Shown piece after piece: positions 53,156 through 63,896 of a stretch of 64,000 bases of DNA. Within the stretch, counting starts at the first letter, position 1. Every line of letters starts with the position of its first letter. Location: positions 124,001-188,000 of the forward strand of contig NZ_JAOALK010000056.1 in assembly GCF_025154055.1 (NCBI RefSeq). Direction: 5' to 3'. The translations under genes and the position numbers were made by a program. The notes beneath the pieces are model-generated. The model did not search any database. It worked only from the letters and a program-made list of their open reading frames with translations, and was not told the DNA's origin. The DNA is from Aquibacillus koreensis. Lineage in GTDB: Bacteria; Bacillota; Bacilli; Bacillales; Amphibacillaceae.

Positions 53156-53197
53156 TTCCTCCTTAACGTAATGCTCTCTCTAGCTCCACGTTACAAT

Positions 53198-53336
53198 TTC
53201 GACACAAGTTCTAAAAATCCTTCTTTTCCGTAAAAAAGTTTAAGTTTTTTTAGTTTTTCTTAGTTTATCTTAGATTTACTCAATATTTCGATGTATTATG
53301 ACAAAAATATTCACAAAATAGCTCATTTTTGTCGAA
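53198..53336 (-). promoter_or_regulatory. spo0A upstream region with two 0A boxes
   Basis: The heptamer TGTCGAA occurs at 53204-53198 on the minus strand and at 53330-53336 on the plus strand, the latter in the full context TTTTGTCGAAAA. Autoregulation of spo0A through such boxes and a sigma-H promoter is known in B. subtilis. TGTGAAT near 53311 resembles a sigma-H -10, but no AGGA-type -35 is evident. The interval 53156-53383 has no gene. Confidence 0.55.
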
Positions 53337-53383
53337 AAATCTTTATTTTATTGTAACACAAATGCATGATCATGGTATCCCAA

Positions 53384-53424
53384 ATTAAAAAATCTCTTAT
53401 CAGCAAGCACTGATAAGAGATTTG
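53384..53424 (-). terminator. Terminator of spoIVB
   Basis: AATCTCTTATCAG and CTGATAAGAGATT pair around TGCTTG and are followed by TTTTAATTT on the minus strand. Confidence 0.93.
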
Positions 53425-53440
53425 CCATAACTATTCACTT

Positions 53441-54730
53441 TTAACTTGCCTTTTCTTGTTCACCTTTATAAATATCGATCCCTGCTTCATGCAACATCCA
53501 TTCGATGTGAACACCATAACCAGACGTTGGATCATTAACGAAAACATGTGTTACTGCTCCAATTACTTTTCCATCTTGAATAATTGGGCTCCCACTCATC
53601 CCTTGTACAATTCCACCAGTTTTATCCAATAATTCTTTATCCGTTATCTTAATGATCATACCTTTAGTGGCTGGATATTTTTGATTCACACTATTCACTA
53701 CTTCTACATCAAATTCCTTTACTTCTTCTCCTTCAACCACAGTTAGTATCTTTGCAGGACCTTCTTTCACTTCATGTGGTAACGTAATTGGCATTGGCTC
53801 ATTCATGTAACCTTCCGAAAGGTTTCTGTCTAATTTGCCAAACACCCCAAATGGACTGTTCTTAGTAATATTACCTATCTGCCTTTCACCTGCAGAAAAT
53901 TCAGCCTGTTTCTCACCAGGGTTTCCATTTTGACCTTTGTCAATTGACTTTATATTGGATTTTACTATTGTTCCATTATTTATTTCAATGGGTTTACGCG
54001 TGTCCATGTCAGAAATTACATGGCCTAGCGCTCCGTATTTCTTTGACTTTGGATCATAAAATGTCATTGTTCCAATGCCCGCTGCCGAATCTCTAATATA
54101 TAGACCAATTCGGTAGCTATTGTCTTTTGAATCTAAATAAGGTTTTAATTCAGTCTTAAACGTCTTGTCTTCTCTTTTTACTTCTACATGAAGTGGCTCC
54201 TCTTTTTCACCTGCTTCGTTAACAAAAGGAGTTACTTCCTTCATATTGTTAATTTTTTGACCATTAATACTTAAAAGTGTATCACCGACTTGTATTCCTG
54301 CCTCTTCACCAGGTGATACTTCTCCTTCATTTGTATCAACAAGATGGTGTCCTACGACTAAAACACCTAGCGTTTGTAAGTTGACACCAATTGATTGTCC
54401 ACCAGGAATGATTCTAAAATCATCTAAGACCTCTACATTAACTCTTTTTACAGGAATACCTGCCATTTCATATACAATGTCACTGCTTCCTGCTTCTAAT
54501 GTTTGAAATTCAGATGAATTAATCGCTTCAATAACTTGATTTGATTCGTTTGAATGGACTGAAACCGCGTTTCCCATAACGGGAAGTGAAATTGATTGTT
54601 CTGTATTGTTAAATGTGGTTATTTGACTTGGTATAGAAAGATATGTCTGTATCGGTGTTAAAAATGGAATGCAAAGGAAAGTAACAAGGAGCAATATTCC
54701 TATTCCTTTTCGAATCCAATTATTATTCAT
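53441..54730 (-). CDS. spoIVB: SpoIVB peptidase
   Basis: Forespore serine protease (S55) that crosses the intermembrane space and triggers SpoIVFB processing of pro-sigma-K. The 429-residue chain has an N-terminal membrane anchor (about 9-29), a PDZ domain (about 105-190, [20 protein letters not shown]) and the protease domain, with the catalytic Ser in [19 protein letters not shown] (about 378) and His in [11 protein letters not shown] (about 236). Followed by spo0A. Confidence 0.96.
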   Translation of the reverse strand: MNNNWIRKGIGILLLVTFLCIPFLTPIQTYLSIPSQITTFNNTEQSISLPVMGNAVSVHSNESNQVIEAINSSEFQTLEAGSSDIVYEMAGIPVKRVNVEVLDDFRIIPGGQSIGVNLQTLGVLVVGHHLVDTNEGEVSPGEEAGIQVGDTLLSINGQKINNMKEVTPFVNEAGEKEEPLHVEVKREDKTFKTELKPYLDSKDNSYRIGLYIRDSAAGIGTMTFYDPKSKKYGALGHVISDMDTRKPIEINNGTIVKSNIKSIDKGQNGNPGEKQAEFSAGERQIGNITKNSPFGVFGKLDRNLSEGYMNEPMPITLPHEVKEGPAKILTVVEGEEVKEFDVEVVNSVNQKYPATKGMIIKITDKELLDKTGGIVQGMSGSPIIQDGKVIGAVTHVFVNDPTSGYGVHIEWMLHEAGIDIYKGEQEKAS

Positions 54731-55020
54731 ATTTTCACTCTCCTCGTTCCTAACCCATATTTTATTTCTGTATTTCTAATTTGACCTTACGTTGTTATTT
54801 TTAAACCAAGCAAAGATGAGAAATTTGGGTTAACTTTTCCTGTAATAATATTGGTTCAAAGAGTTTTCTAAACGCTTACTCATTATTCTCTCACGTTAGA
54901 CAATAATAAAACGAAGATATCCAAATTAGTAAGAATTGGCTTGAAGAGGTTAGAAAAATTCATTTCGCTCCTCATAAACGAATTTCTTATACTTTATACC
55001 CGTAATTTTTTTATAAAAAA
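54731..55020. other. Noncoding interval between recN and spoIVB
   Basis: About 290 bases without a gene. It must contain the spoIVB promoter(s), expected to depend on sigma-F or sigma-G, but I could not pick out a convincing -35/-10 pair. GTGAAAATATG with GGAGAG marks the spoIVB ribosome site at the left end. Confidence 0.5.
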
Positions 55021-55053
55021 ATAAAAACCTTACCATTTATAATGGCAAGGTTA
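55021..55053 (-). terminator. Terminator of recN
   Basis: AACCTTGCCATT and AATGGTAAGGTT pair around ATA and run into TTTTATTTTTTT on the minus strand, overlapping the recN stop. Confidence 0.93.
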
Positions 55054-56796
55054 GTGAATAGTATTTTTAACTGTAGTTTTATGTTTTTCCGCTAACGTAA
55101 TTAGTTCTTTTGCATGACTCATGGATGTTTCGGTCAGTTCAGCTCCAGTGGTCATTCGCCCAATTTCCTCAATTCGATCATCTTGTTCGAGTTCTTTTAC
55201 AACCGTACTCGTGCGATCATTTGAAACATGTTTTTCGATAAGTAAATGGGTGTCTGCCATGGATGCTACTTGAGGAAGATGTGTAATACATAGCACTTGG
55301 GATCCTACTGCAACGCCATATATTTTTTCAGCAATTGCCTGGGCAACTCTTCCGCTAACACCAGTATCTACTTCATCAAATATAACACTTGTAACACCTT
55401 GGTGTTTAGCGAAAATTCGTTTTAATGCTAACATAATCCTAGATAATTCCCCACCTGATGCAACTTTATTTAATTCTTTTAAGGGCTCTCCGGGATTTGT
55501 TGTGATAAGAAATTTAATACTATCCATTCCATTTGGAGTTAAATGAACTGGAAAACCATCATATTCTAAATCGTTTGACGTCCCTTTTTTAATACTAATA
55601 TCCACATCAAATGCCGCTTTTTCTAGATATAAATCCTTCAACTCTTTATGTATGTCTTTAATCAATGATGTTGCGGCTTCCTTACGAAGGTCGTGAAGTT
55701 GTTTAGCTTCTAATAAAGTATCATTACCTACTTCAAACACTTCATTTTCTAGTTTTAGTAAATGAGAGTCTCTGTTTTGAATTTCGTCTACTTCATCTTC
55801 AATTTTGGATGCATATGCAAGCATTTCCGACACAGATTGGCCGTACTTTTTTTTCAAACGGTTTATTTCATTTAATCGGCCTTCTAAGTAATTTAATCTT
55901 TCAGGATCAAACTCAAGTCCATCTAAATAATTTCTCAAATCGTAAGTTAATTCTTCTATTAAAAAAAAGTTGTTTGACAATGATTCCTGCTTTTCTTTTA
56001 AGTGATCATCGTACTCACTTGCTTGTTCTAGTCCATTTAAAGCTAAAGATAACCAATCTAAGCCTTTCTGCTCTCCATATAATGCATTATATGCATCTTG
56101 AATTCCTTTATAGATACGTTCATAATTGATAAGCTTCTGACGTTCTTCTGACAATAAATGATCTTCATCCGGACTTAATTCAGCATTCCGTAATTCATTT
56201 AATTGAAATTGCAATAAGTCCAAACGTTGTGCCATCTCTTGTTCGTTTTCCGTTAATTCTTTATAACGTTTGCGTAAACTGTTTAATTGATGATAAAAAA
56301 CCAAATATTCTTCTTTAGCTTGATCCATCGTTTCTTTTTTATATAGATCTAATAGCTCAATATGACGCTCTACATCCATAAGGGATTGGGTCTCATGTTG
56401 ACTGTGAATATCAATCATCGTTTTTCCTATTTCTTTTAGAATAGCAAGCGTAACTAAGTTACCATTTACTCGACATATACTTTTTCCATTCGCGGTGATT
56501 GTGCGGTTTAATACAATCATCCCGTCCTCATCAATGTCGATTCCATAATGCTTTGCTTTTTTAAAAATCGGATGTGACCGGTCATCAATAATAAATAGTC
56601 CCTCTAGATTAGCTTTCTTTGCACCGTATCGCACAAATTCCACTGATCCTCTTCCTCCTGAAAGAAGTTCTACAGCATCAATTATAATCGATTTACCCGC
56701 TCCTGTTTCACCGGTTAGTACCGTTAAACCGTCCCTAAATGTAATGGTTATTTCATCAATAATCGCAAAGTCTTTTATTGATAGTTCTGTTAACAT
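55051..56796 (-). CDS. recN: DNA repair protein RecN
   Basis: SMC-like ATPase gathering double-strand breaks. The 581-residue protein has Walker A GETGAGKSIIIDAVELLSGG (about 30), a central coiled coil (about 155-380 with a hinge), signature KVASGGELSRIMLALK (about 440), Walker B VTSVIFDEVDTGVSG and the D-loop, then QVLCITHLPQVASMAD. GAGGTGG precedes ATG 56796; a GTG three codons earlier overlaps it. 35 bases after argR. Confidence 0.96.
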   Translation of the reverse strand: MLTELSIKDFAIIDEITITFRDGLTVLTGETGAGKSIIIDAVELLSGGRGSVEFVRYGAKKANLEGLFIIDDRSHPIFKKAKHYGIDIDEDGMIVLNRTITANGKSICRVNGNLVTLAILKEIGKTMIDIHSQHETQSLMDVERHIELLDLYKKETMDQAKEEYLVFYHQLNSLRKRYKELTENEQEMAQRLDLLQFQLNELRNAELSPDEDHLLSEERQKLINYERIYKGIQDAYNALYGEQKGLDWLSLALNGLEQASEYDDHLKEKQESLSNNFFLIEELTYDLRNYLDGLEFDPERLNYLEGRLNEINRLKKKYGQSVSEMLAYASKIEDEVDEIQNRDSHLLKLENEVFEVGNDTLLEAKQLHDLRKEAATSLIKDIHKELKDLYLEKAAFDVDISIKKGTSNDLEYDGFPVHLTPNGMDSIKFLITTNPGEPLKELNKVASGGELSRIMLALKRIFAKHQGVTSVIFDEVDTGVSGRVAQAIAEKIYGVAVGSQVLCITHLPQVASMADTHLLIEKHVSNDRTSTVVKELEQDDRIEEIGRMTTGAELTETSMSHAKELITLAEKHKTTVKNTIH

Positions 56797-56831
56797 ATAT
56801 TCCACCTCAATCTGTGGTCGAATTTAGCAAA

Positions 56832-57281
56832 TTATAACATCTCTAGTAATTGGTCCTTTATTTTTATCGACTCATCTTCAGTACGACAAATTATTAAGAT
56901 CGTATCATCCCCGCAAATGGTTCCTAATATTTCAGTCCAATCTAAATTATCTATGAGCGCTCCTACAGCATTTGCGTTTCCAGGTAAAGTTTTAAGCACG
57001 ATAAAATGACCAGCTGTGTCTATTCTTACAAACGCGTCCATTATTAATCTTCTCAACTTCTCTAAGGGATTAAATCGTTGATCGGCAGGTAGACTGTACT
57101 TATAGCGACCATCGATCATTGGTACTTTTACTAAGTGTAGCTCTTTTATATCCCGCGATACGGTGGCTTGTGTAACGTTATATCCAAGTCTTCTTAATTG
57201 ATCAACTAGATCATCTTGTGTCTCAATGTCCTTATCCGTAATTAATTCACGAATTTTAATATGACGTTGTGCCTTATTCAC
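56832..57281 (-). CDS. argR: Arginine repressor ArgR/AhrC
   Basis: Arginine-dependent regulator of arginine synthesis and catabolism. The 149-residue chain has the winged helix (1-70, [20 protein letters not shown] then [15 protein letters not shown]) and the hexamerisation/arginine-binding domain with [20 protein letters not shown] (Asp pair binding arginine). GGAGGACC before the ATG. As in other Firmicutes, it sits between the TlyA gene and recN. Confidence 0.96.
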   Translation of the reverse strand: MNKAQRHIKIRELITDKDIETQDDLVDQLRRLGYNVTQATVSRDIKELHLVKVPMIDGRYKYSLPADQRFNPLEKLRRLIMDAFVRIDTAGHFIVLKTLPGNANAVGALIDNLDWTEILGTICGDDTILIICRTEDESIKIKDQLLEML

Positions 57282-57320
57282 AGTTGGTCCTCCTCATACT
57301 TACAATTAAATAATGGCATG

Positions 57321-57351
57321 TAAAAATTGGGCTACAGAGTGCAGCCCAATG
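57321..57351 (-). terminator. Intra-operon terminator between yqxC and argR
   Basis: ATTGGGCT and AGCCCAAT (57343-57350 and 57326-57333) pair around about nine bases and are followed by TTTTAC on the minus strand. The T-run is short, so it may only attenuate transcription into argR-recN. Confidence 0.7.
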
Positions 57352-57354
57352 AAA

Positions 57355-58185
57355 TTACAATTTTTTTTGTTGCAGTATTTGGTGCGCTTCATTGACTACT
57401 TTGTCAATTTCGACATTGATCTCTCTTTTTCCTTCTTTTTCTGATTGATTCCATTGTAAGTGGGCCAAAAATTCAATATTTCCATCCCCACCAGTTATAG
57501 GCGAATAAGTAAGATCTCTGATTGCATAACCTTCATTTATAGCAAATGTTAATATATTCAAAATAACTTGCTCATGTATACTCGGATCACGAACGATACC
57601 TTTTTTACCAACTTGATCTTTTCCAGCTTCAAATTGTGGTTTAATTAACGCAACGATATCACTACCGTCTGTTAACAATTGGGCTAAAACTGGAAGTATT
57701 AGTCTTAGTGATATAAAAGATACATCAATAGAAGCAAAATTTGGTTGACCCCTTTTTAACATGTCTGGGGTTACATAACGGAAGTTTGTTTTTTCCATTA
57801 CGACCACACGATCATCGTTCCTTAGTTTCCAATCCAATTGGTTATAGCCGACATCTACAGCATAACTTAATGTTGCACCATGTTGCAGGGCACAATCTGT
57901 AAATCCACCGGTTGATGAACCTACGTCAATCATTGTTTTATTAGAAAGATCTAATTGAAAAGCTTTTAATGCCTTCTCTAATTTAAGCCCACCTCGTCCC
58001 ACATATGGGATGAGTTTCCCTTTTACCTTCAAAGGGATATCTTCGTCTACCTTCATCCCTGGCTTGTCTAAACGAACAGTGTCAGAATAAACTAAGCCAG
58101 CCATGATTGTTCTTTTAGCTTTTTCTCTTGTTTCAATTAAATCTCTCTCCACTAACAAGATGTCAAGTCGTGTTTTTTTACTCAT
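57355..58185 (-). CDS. yqxC: TlyA family rRNA methyltransferase (YqxC)
   Basis: Predicted 2'-O-methyltransferase for rRNA, with an N-terminal S4 RNA-binding domain (RLDILLVERDLIETREKAKR, about 4-65) and an RrmJ-like Rossmann domain with SAM motif MIDVGSSTGGFTDCALQHGA (about 85), VDVGYNQLDW, and the SFISLRLILPVL and LIKPQFEAG segments carrying the catalytic Lys. ATG 58185 is chosen; it overlaps the dxs end by a few bases, so translation is coupled. Confidence 0.92.
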   Translation of the reverse strand: MSKKTRLDILLVERDLIETREKAKRTIMAGLVYSDTVRLDKPGMKVDEDIPLKVKGKLIPYVGRGGLKLEKALKAFQLDLSNKTMIDVGSSTGGFTDCALQHGATLSYAVDVGYNQLDWKLRNDDRVVVMEKTNFRYVTPDMLKRGQPNFASIDVSFISLRLILPVLAQLLTDGSDIVALIKPQFEAGKDQVGKKGIVRDPSIHEQVILNILTFAINEGYAIRDLTYSPITGGDGNIEFLAHLQWNQSEKEGKREINVEIDKVVNEAHQILQQKKL

Positions 58186-58190
58186 ATCAT

Positions 58191-60083
58191 TCAAGCCTTC
58201 TTTTGTTTACTTGGTAACATTTGCAAAAGTGTATGAATAGCTGTTTCTTTTGTTAAACCAATTTCTGAAAGCAACTCTTCTACTTTACCATGCTCTATAA
58301 AACGGTCTGGAATACCCATTCGTTTTACTTTTACATTATCATAATGGTGTTCCTCCGCAAACTCTAATACCGCACTACCAAACCCACCTTGTAACGCAGC
58401 CTCTTCAATCGTAAGAATTGGTATATTGCTAGCCATGATTTGATGGAGCATATCCTCATCTAATGGTTTAATAAAACGTGCATTGACAACACGGACAGAG
58501 TAACCTTGTTCTTTTAATTCTTCACGAGCATCAAGCGCCATATCAATCGTCGTTCCAAATGTAAGTATGACGCCATCTGAACCTTCTTCAAGAATTTCCC
58601 AAGAACCAATAGGAATGGTTGATAGTGATTCATCCATCGGTATCCCTAGTGCATTCCCTCTAGGGAACCTTAATGCAATTGGACCATTATCATAATCAAT
58701 AGCGGTTTGAACCATATGTTGACATTCATTCTCGTCTTTAGGCATCATAATTACCATATTAGGCATGTGCCTTAAGAATGAAATATCAAATACACCTTGG
58801 TGTGTTTCTCCATCAGCACCAACTAAGCCTGAACGGTCAATACCAAAAGCAACGTTTAAATTTTGTCTACATACATCATGTAGCACTTGATCATATGCTC
58901 GTTGTAAAAAGGTAGAATAGATGGCCAAAAACGGTTTCATGCCTTGTGTTGCTAATCCGGCAGCCATTGTTGTTGCGTGTTGTTCTGCGATCCCGACATC
59001 AAAAAGACGATCTGGAAATTCTTGTTGGAATTTATCTAGTTTTGAACCAAGAATCATGGCAGGCGTAATGACGGTTAACCTTTCTTCTTGTCTTGCAATT
59101 TTTTGCAATGTTCCACTTACTACAGAACTCCAAGCAGGCGGCGCATGTAAAGGTGCTATTTTTTCACCTGAATCAATCTTATAAGGACCCACACCATGCC
59201 ATTTATCCTTTTTATCTGATTCTGCAGGAAAGTAACCCTTTCCTTTTTGGGTAATTACATGTACAAGAACTGGACCTTCTGTTTTCTTTGCATACTGCAG
59301 ATTTTCTTGAAGGGCTGTGAAATCATGCCCGTCCACAGGACCATAGTAGGTGAATCCAAATTCTTCAAACAACATACCTGGGACCATAAAATACTTCATA
59401 CTGTCCTTTACACGTTCTGCTGTATGGGCTAATTTCCCACCTACAGCAGGTATTTTCTTTAATAACCACTCTAATTCATCTTTAACTCGGTTGTATTTCC
59501 CTGCACTTCTCATTCTACCTAAGGCATTATGAAGCGCACCTACATTATTTGCAATAGACATTTCGTTGTCGTTAAGAATAACAATCATATTTTTCTTCTC
59601 ATGACCAATGTGATTTAAAGCCTCTAAAGCCATACCACCCGTCAGAGCTCCGTCACCGATTATAGGAACGATATGATTATCTTCGCCTTTCATATCACGT
59701 GCAATGGTCATACCCATAGCCGCAGACAGAGAAGTAGAGCTATGTCCTGCTTCCCAAACGTCATGCTCACTTTCGCTCATCTTAGGAAATCCACATAAAC
59801 CTTTGTATTGCCTTAGTGTTTCAAATTGAGCCGTTCTCCCTGTTAACATCTTATGAATATATGCTTGGTGTCCAACGTCAAAAAGAAACTTATCCTTTGG
59901 GCTTGTAAAGTTTTTATGCAAAGCTAAGGTTAACTCTACCACACCAAGATTCGCTCCTAGATGCCCCCCAGTAACTGACAATTTCTCGATCAGAAACTGT
60001 CTTATTGTATAAGCTAAAACTTCTAATTCTTCGTTAGTTAATTCTTTTAGGAACGAAGGATCTTTAATGCTAGTAAGATCCAT
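58191..60083 (-). CDS. dxs: 1-deoxy-D-xylulose-5-phosphate synthase
   Basis: First enzyme of the methylerythritol phosphate isoprenoid pathway, TPP-dependent condensation of pyruvate and glyceraldehyde 3-phosphate. The 630-residue chain shows [20 protein letters not shown] (catalytic His), [16 protein letters not shown] with [12 protein letters not shown] (TPP/Mg site, about 145-180), [18 protein letters not shown] (catalytic Glu) and [18 protein letters not shown]. Near-adjacent ispA supplies the next stage; oapA and the OLE RNA lie between. GGAGG before ATG. Confidence 0.97.
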   Translation of the reverse strand: MDLTSIKDPSFLKELTNEELEVLAYTIRQFLIEKLSVTGGHLGANLGVVELTLALHKNFTSPKDKFLFDVGHQAYIHKMLTGRTAQFETLRQYKGLCGFPKMSESEHDVWEAGHSSTSLSAAMGMTIARDMKGEDNHIVPIIGDGALTGGMALEALNHIGHEKKNMIVILNDNEMSIANNVGALHNALGRMRSAGKYNRVKDELEWLLKKIPAVGGKLAHTAERVKDSMKYFMVPGMLFEEFGFTYYGPVDGHDFTALQENLQYAKKTEGPVLVHVITQKGKGYFPAESDKKDKWHGVGPYKIDSGEKIAPLHAPPAWSSVVSGTLQKIARQEERLTVITPAMILGSKLDKFQQEFPDRLFDVGIAEQHATTMAAGLATQGMKPFLAIYSTFLQRAYDQVLHDVCRQNLNVAFGIDRSGLVGADGETHQGVFDISFLRHMPNMVIMMPKDENECQHMVQTAIDYDNGPIALRFPRGNALGIPMDESLSTIPIGSWEILEEGSDGVILTFGTTIDMALDAREELKEQGYSVRVVNARFIKPLDEDMLHQIMASNIPILTIEEAALQGGFGSAVLEFAEEHHYDNVKVKRMGIPDRFIEHGKVEELLSEIGLTKETAIHTLLQMLPSKQKKA

Positions 60084-60106
60084 AATGGGATTCCTCCCTT
60101 TTAAGT

Positions 60107-60679
60107 TTATTTAATTACCTTTATTTTAAGTTTATCTTCTATAAACGCAATCATTTTACCTACAAAGAATATAATATCAGTAGATGCATGGATTGCAAAG
60201 AACTTTCCTACTGCTTTACCACCTACTGTCAATGCTGCAACTAAGCTAGTTAAAAAGACAGAGATCACAATTTGCAATGTTGTTCCTTCACCATAACCCA
60301 TAACATTTGCCACCTGCAATACAACTATTGCTGAAGCTGTACCACTGACAATTCCTGATATATCTCCAATAACATCGTTACAAAAACTAGCGAATCGATC
60401 TGCATTTCGGACTATGACAATAGCCTGTTTGGAACCGCTTACCTTCTCAGCTGCCATTGCGTGAAATGGCACTTCATCAGCAGCTGTAGCCGCAATTCCT
60501 AACATATCGAAAAAAACGCCAATAAACACAATTGTTAATACAATTAATAACCCAATAATCCACACTACCTCACTTAATATCGAGGAGGAAATAACTGAAA
60601 AAATAGCCGCTAACACAAACGTGATAACGGCGATACTTATACTAAATTTTATCGACTTTTGTAATTGCGATTTAGACAT
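60107..60679 (-). CDS. oapA: OLE-associated membrane protein OapA
   Basis: Membrane partner of the OLE RNA; in Bacillus halodurans it binds OLE and places it at the membrane. The 190-residue chain has about four membrane helices (13-33, 37-61, 104-126, 134-158) and a conserved polar segment between helices 2 and 3 ([20 protein letters not shown], then [19 protein letters not shown]) with an overall similarity to DUF21/CNNM membrane domains. Identification rests on that sequence and on its place between dxs and the OLE gene, 55 bases after the RNA. GAGGTAAT precedes ATG 60679. Confidence 0.9.
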   Translation of the reverse strand: MSKSQLQKSIKFSISIAVITFVLAAIFSVISSSILSEVVWIIGLLIVLTIVFIGVFFDMLGIAATAADEVPFHAMAAEKVSGSKQAIVIVRNADRFASFCNDVIGDISGIVSGTASAIVVLQVANVMGYGEGTTLQIVISVFLTSLVAALTVGGKAVGKFFAIHASTDIIFFVGKMIAFIEDKLKIKVIK

Positions 60680-60734
60680 TTATGATTACCTCTAAGTAAA
60701 AGATTTATTTATTATGTAAGTAGGAATGGTCATT

Positions 60735-61331
60735 TAAAAGGTAAAAACTGCGGCTTAGGTCCAGTAGGTTTTCCCAGACAGGTACCGAATGTTGCCATTC
60801 TGGCGGTTCCCCTTTAAACCCATCTTAGCGTTGTTGCCAACAGCTAGACTGGATTGCCACTTAGTCCGCACTATAATCCCTTTTAAATGTCCTTTTGGAA
60901 CAGTCTAGGAGATTTCCTCAACAGCCCTTTACCGTTCCCTAGCCTCTTTTGCAGTACAGATTTCATATGGATGAAAAGTGTAACAAACAGTGGCCATCTG
61001 TCTATTTACACTCGTGACCATAATCCCCTCTGGACCACTCAAGGCAGGCTACGCTGCGGATAGAGAGATTAATCCCTACCTACGCAGGTTCATACCCCAT
61101 TCCATCGCAAATACTAGGCTTAGTATTCACCACAGAGATGGGCCTCCGCGGAAACAGGGTCTTCGCCCACATGCCTTTGTGGATCGCCCTGCAACCTTAA
61201 CTCCCAGCACTGACCCAAGGCTGGGCGCCTCAAGCCAGCACAAGGAACTTCATCGATGTGCCCTTTGGCGGATTTTTAGGCCCGCCTTCAGGAACGGAGG
61301 ACTGACTAGAATACTGCACCATTCCCAATGT
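60735..61331 (-). ncRNA. ole: OLE RNA (ornate, large, extremophilic)
   Basis: About 600 bases of GC-rich noncoding sequence between ispA and oapA, on the strand of the operon. The position, the size, the adjoining oapA gene and the many local stems match OLE, one of the largest structured bacterial RNAs, known from halophilic, alkaliphilic and thermophilic Firmicutes. Stems I can see on the minus strand: GGCGG...CCGCC around GCCTAAAAAT (61286-61267), CCCAGCC...GGCTGGG-type pairs near 61210-61230, GGCCCATC region near 61140, and GGGAACCGCCAGAATGGC near the 3' end. The RNA is tied to salt, ethanol, cold and magnesium stress. Ends are approximate; the 5' end is placed from the promoter. Confidence 0.9.
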
Positions 61332-61337
61332 ATAAAT

Positions 61338-61366
61338 AATATAACATAGAATAAGTATTTACTCAA
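61338..61366 (-). promoter_or_regulatory. Sigma-A promoter of OLE RNA
   Basis: The minus strand reads TTGAGT (61366-61361), 17 bases and TATATT (61343-61338), located just after the ispA stop. Transcription would start near 61331. This lets OLE and oapA be expressed apart from the upstream xse-ispA genes. Confidence 0.75.
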
Positions 61367-61374
61367 TCCATCTG

Positions 61375-62259
61375 CTAATAATCGCGATTGCTCAAATAAT
61401 CAGTTAATTCATCTAATAAAGAGTTTTCCAATCCAGCACTATGTAAAGCTGCTTTAGCCTTTTGCACATACATCTGCTTTTGCTCTATTGCACCTGAAAG
61501 GCCAAGTAATTTCGGAAATGTACTCTTAAAATTCGTTTCGTCACTTCCAATTGGTTTACCAAGTAACTGCTCATCACCAGACACATCTAAGATGTCGTCC
61601 TGAACCTGAAATATTAAACCTGTATAATCAGCAAAGGACTCCAGAGCTTGTAACTGCTCCTTATTAGCACCACCAATATATGCTCCACTAATGATAGCAA
61701 ACTTAATTAATTGTCCGGTTTTTAACCGATGGATTTGCTCTAATTCATGCAAGGCTGTTTCCATATGTTCCGCTTGCAAGTCTAAAATTTGACCACCAAC
61801 CATTCCTTCAGGACCACTTGCTTGAGCTAGCTCTCGGACTAAAAATGATTTTTGTTCGGCGCTTAATTGTGGATCACTTGCAATTGCTTTAAAACTCAAT
61901 GTAAGCAGTCCATCTCCTGCCAATATGGCAGTTGCTTCATCAAATTTACGATGATTAGTTGGCTTTCCTCTTCTAAAGTTATCATCATCCATTGCGGGTA
62001 GATCGTCATGAATTAATGAATATGTATGAATCATTTCTAAAGCTAAAGCTACAGTCATTACAGAATTATAGTCCCCACCAAATGACTCACAACTAGCCAT
62101 CATTAATACTGGCCGAATTCGTTTTCCTCCAGCCTCAAGGGAATATAGCATCGATTCTTTTAATGTTGTGGGTATGTTGGTTTGTTCAACAAATGAAGTT
62201 AAAGACTTGTTAACGATATGTTGTCGTTCAGTTATATAACTCGATAACAGCACGGTCAC
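61375..62259 (-). CDS. ispA: Farnesyl diphosphate synthase
   Basis: Condenses isopentenyl and allylic diphosphates to C15. The 294-residue helical protein has the first Asp-rich motif SLIHDDLPAMDDDNFRRGKP (about 82-100) and the second QVQDDILDVSGDEQLLGKP (about 223), with GGKRIRPVL and GQILDLQ. The residue pattern before the first motif (IHTYSL) is that of short-chain synthases. One base after xseB, so tightly coupled. Confidence 0.95.
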   Translation of the reverse strand: MTVLLSSYITERQHIVNKSLTSFVEQTNIPTTLKESMLYSLEAGGKRIRPVLMMASCESFGGDYNSVMTVALALEMIHTYSLIHDDLPAMDDDNFRRGKPTNHRKFDEATAILAGDGLLTLSFKAIASDPQLSAEQKSFLVRELAQASGPEGMVGGQILDLQAEHMETALHELEQIHRLKTGQLIKFAIISGAYIGGANKEQLQALESFADYTGLIFQVQDDILDVSGDEQLLGKPIGSDETNFKSTFPKLLGLSGAIEQKQMYVQKAKAALHSAGLENSLLDELTDYLSNRDY

Positions 62260-62260
62260 G

Positions 62261-62494
62261 CTATTCTTCCTCCTGAATGATAAATGGTTCCATTTCGCCT
62301 TGCTCGTTTACGATTTGCTCCATTTGTTTTTCTACCCTTGTTAATTTTTCACTACAAACCTTCGATAACTCCATGCCTTGCTCATAATATTTTATTGCTT
62401 TTTCTAAAGGGACTTCCCCTTCTTCTAATTTTTCAATAATCTCTTCTAACTTTTCCATTGCTTCTTCAAACGTAACTTCTTGTTTATTTGTCAT
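62261..62494 (-). CDS. xseB: Exodeoxyribonuclease VII small subunit
   Basis: Partner of XseA; binds it in several copies through a helical hairpin. The 77-residue chain from ATG 62494 shows [40 protein letters not shown] and [12 protein letters not shown], the family pattern. AGGAGGAG lies 7 bases upstream; the six earlier codons are excluded. It overlaps xseA by 11 bases. Confidence 0.96.
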   Translation of the reverse strand: MTNKQEVTFEEAMEKLEEIIEKLEEGEVPLEKAIKYYEQGMELSKVCSEKLTRVEKQMEQIVNEQGEMEPFIIQEEE

Positions 62495-63839
62495 TATTAG
62501 TCTCCTCCTCAATTCCCCAAACTTGGCAATCTAAGCTTCCATCTACTACCTTTACAGTCATCTTGTCTCCCGGTTGCACGGAGGTAATGGATGAAATTAC
62601 TTTCCCCTCATCTGTGTATGAAATGGAATACCCTCTTTTCATCGTATTTAATGGATTTAATAAGGATAATTTATCGATCATTGTACCAAATCGCTTGTCA
62701 TGATCCCTAAAAATCGATTGAAAGGAACGATGATGTCTAGTTAACAGTTGTTGTAAATGATTGTTCAATTGCTTCACTTGCTTGTCAGGATGTTGTTGTA
62801 TTAATCTTTTTTGCAAATATGTGTAAGAAGATCGCCTTTGATCTTGGAGCTGCGCTATACCTCTTCCCAAACGATCTACATTTTTATCTAACTGTTGTTC
62901 CTTTTGTTTAATAAGCTGTTCAGGGTATCGAAATGCATATGATTTCTTCATTTTATTTAGTCGCTCTTTATTTCTTACTATTTGGTCATTGATTACGCGT
63001 TTAAGCGATCGTTCTAGATGATGCACCTTTTCTATTAGCTCTTGTTGTGATGGAACGGCGATTTCCGCTGCACCTGTTGGCGTAGCAGCTCTTATGTCAG
63101 CTACTAGATCACTAATCGTAAAATCTGTTTCATGACCCACAGCTGATATGATTGGAATATGAGACTGAGCAATAGATCTTGCAACTATTTCCTCATTGAA
63201 GCTCCACAGTTCTTCTATGGATCCTCCACCACGCCCAACAATTAGCACGTCAAAATTGGGTGACTGATTAGCAAATTGAATTGCCTTGACTATGGATTTC
63301 GGTGCTTGATCTCCTTGAACCAACGCAGGTATGATGGTAACTTGTACAATTGGAAAGCGCCTTCGAATAGTCGTTATAATATCACGGACAGCAGCACCAG
63401 TTGGTGAGGTGATGACACCGATATGTTTGGGATACACAGGGATACTTTTTTTACGTAAAGGATCAAATAAACCCTCCGCTGCCAACTTCTCTTTTAGCTG
63501 CTCATATGCAAGATAAAGCGCTCCAATTCCATCTGGCTCCATTTGTTGAATATATAGTTGATATTGTCCTTGAGGTTCGTAGATATTTATTTCGCCTTTA
63601 AGGAGGACGTTCATACCATTTTCAGGTCTGAATTTAAGATTGCGATTATTACCTGCGAACATAACTGCTTGTATTCTAGAATAATCATCTTTAATTGTAA
63701 AATACATGTGACCACGGCTATGATGCTTAAAGTTAGAGATTTCTCCCTTTAACCAAACCTCTTTTAGATGACTATCCATTTCAAACTTCCGCTTCATATA
63801 CCTTGTCAGCGCAGTAACAGTAAGATACTTATCATTCAT
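62484..63839 (-). CDS. xseA: Exodeoxyribonuclease VII large subunit
   Basis: Processive single-strand exonuclease used in mismatch and recombination repair. The 451-residue chain has an N-terminal OB fold ([20 protein letters not shown]), the nuclease domain with [20 protein letters not shown] (about 135), [39 protein letters not shown] and [12 protein letters not shown], then a long coiled coil (about 270-400) and the tail [15 protein letters not shown]. Lies 57 bases after the folD stop. Confidence 0.96.
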   Translation of the reverse strand: MNDKYLTVTALTRYMKRKFEMDSHLKEVWLKGEISNFKHHSRGHMYFTIKDDYSRIQAVMFAGNNRNLKFRPENGMNVLLKGEINIYEPQGQYQLYIQQMEPDGIGALYLAYEQLKEKLAAEGLFDPLRKKSIPVYPKHIGVITSPTGAAVRDIITTIRRRFPIVQVTIIPALVQGDQAPKSIVKAIQFANQSPNFDVLIVGRGGGSIEELWSFNEEIVARSIAQSHIPIISAVGHETDFTISDLVADIRAATPTGAAEIAVPSQQELIEKVHHLERSLKRVINDQIVRNKERLNKMKKSYAFRYPEQLIKQKEQQLDKNVDRLGRGIAQLQDQRRSSYTYLQKRLIQQHPDKQVKQLNNHLQQLLTRHHRSFQSIFRDHDKRFGTMIDKLSLLNPLNTMKRGYSISYTDEGKVISSITSVQPGDKMTVKVVDGSLDCQVWGIEEETNNDK

Positions 63840-63896
63840 TTTAGAAACACCCCATCTATTTATATTAGAAGTATTGCCCTTTATAAGATAGGAAAA

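Noticed and set aside
60990-61349. 119-codon open frame on the plus strand
   Set aside because: It is antisense to the OLE RNA; its composition reflects the structured RNA and there is no ribosome site.
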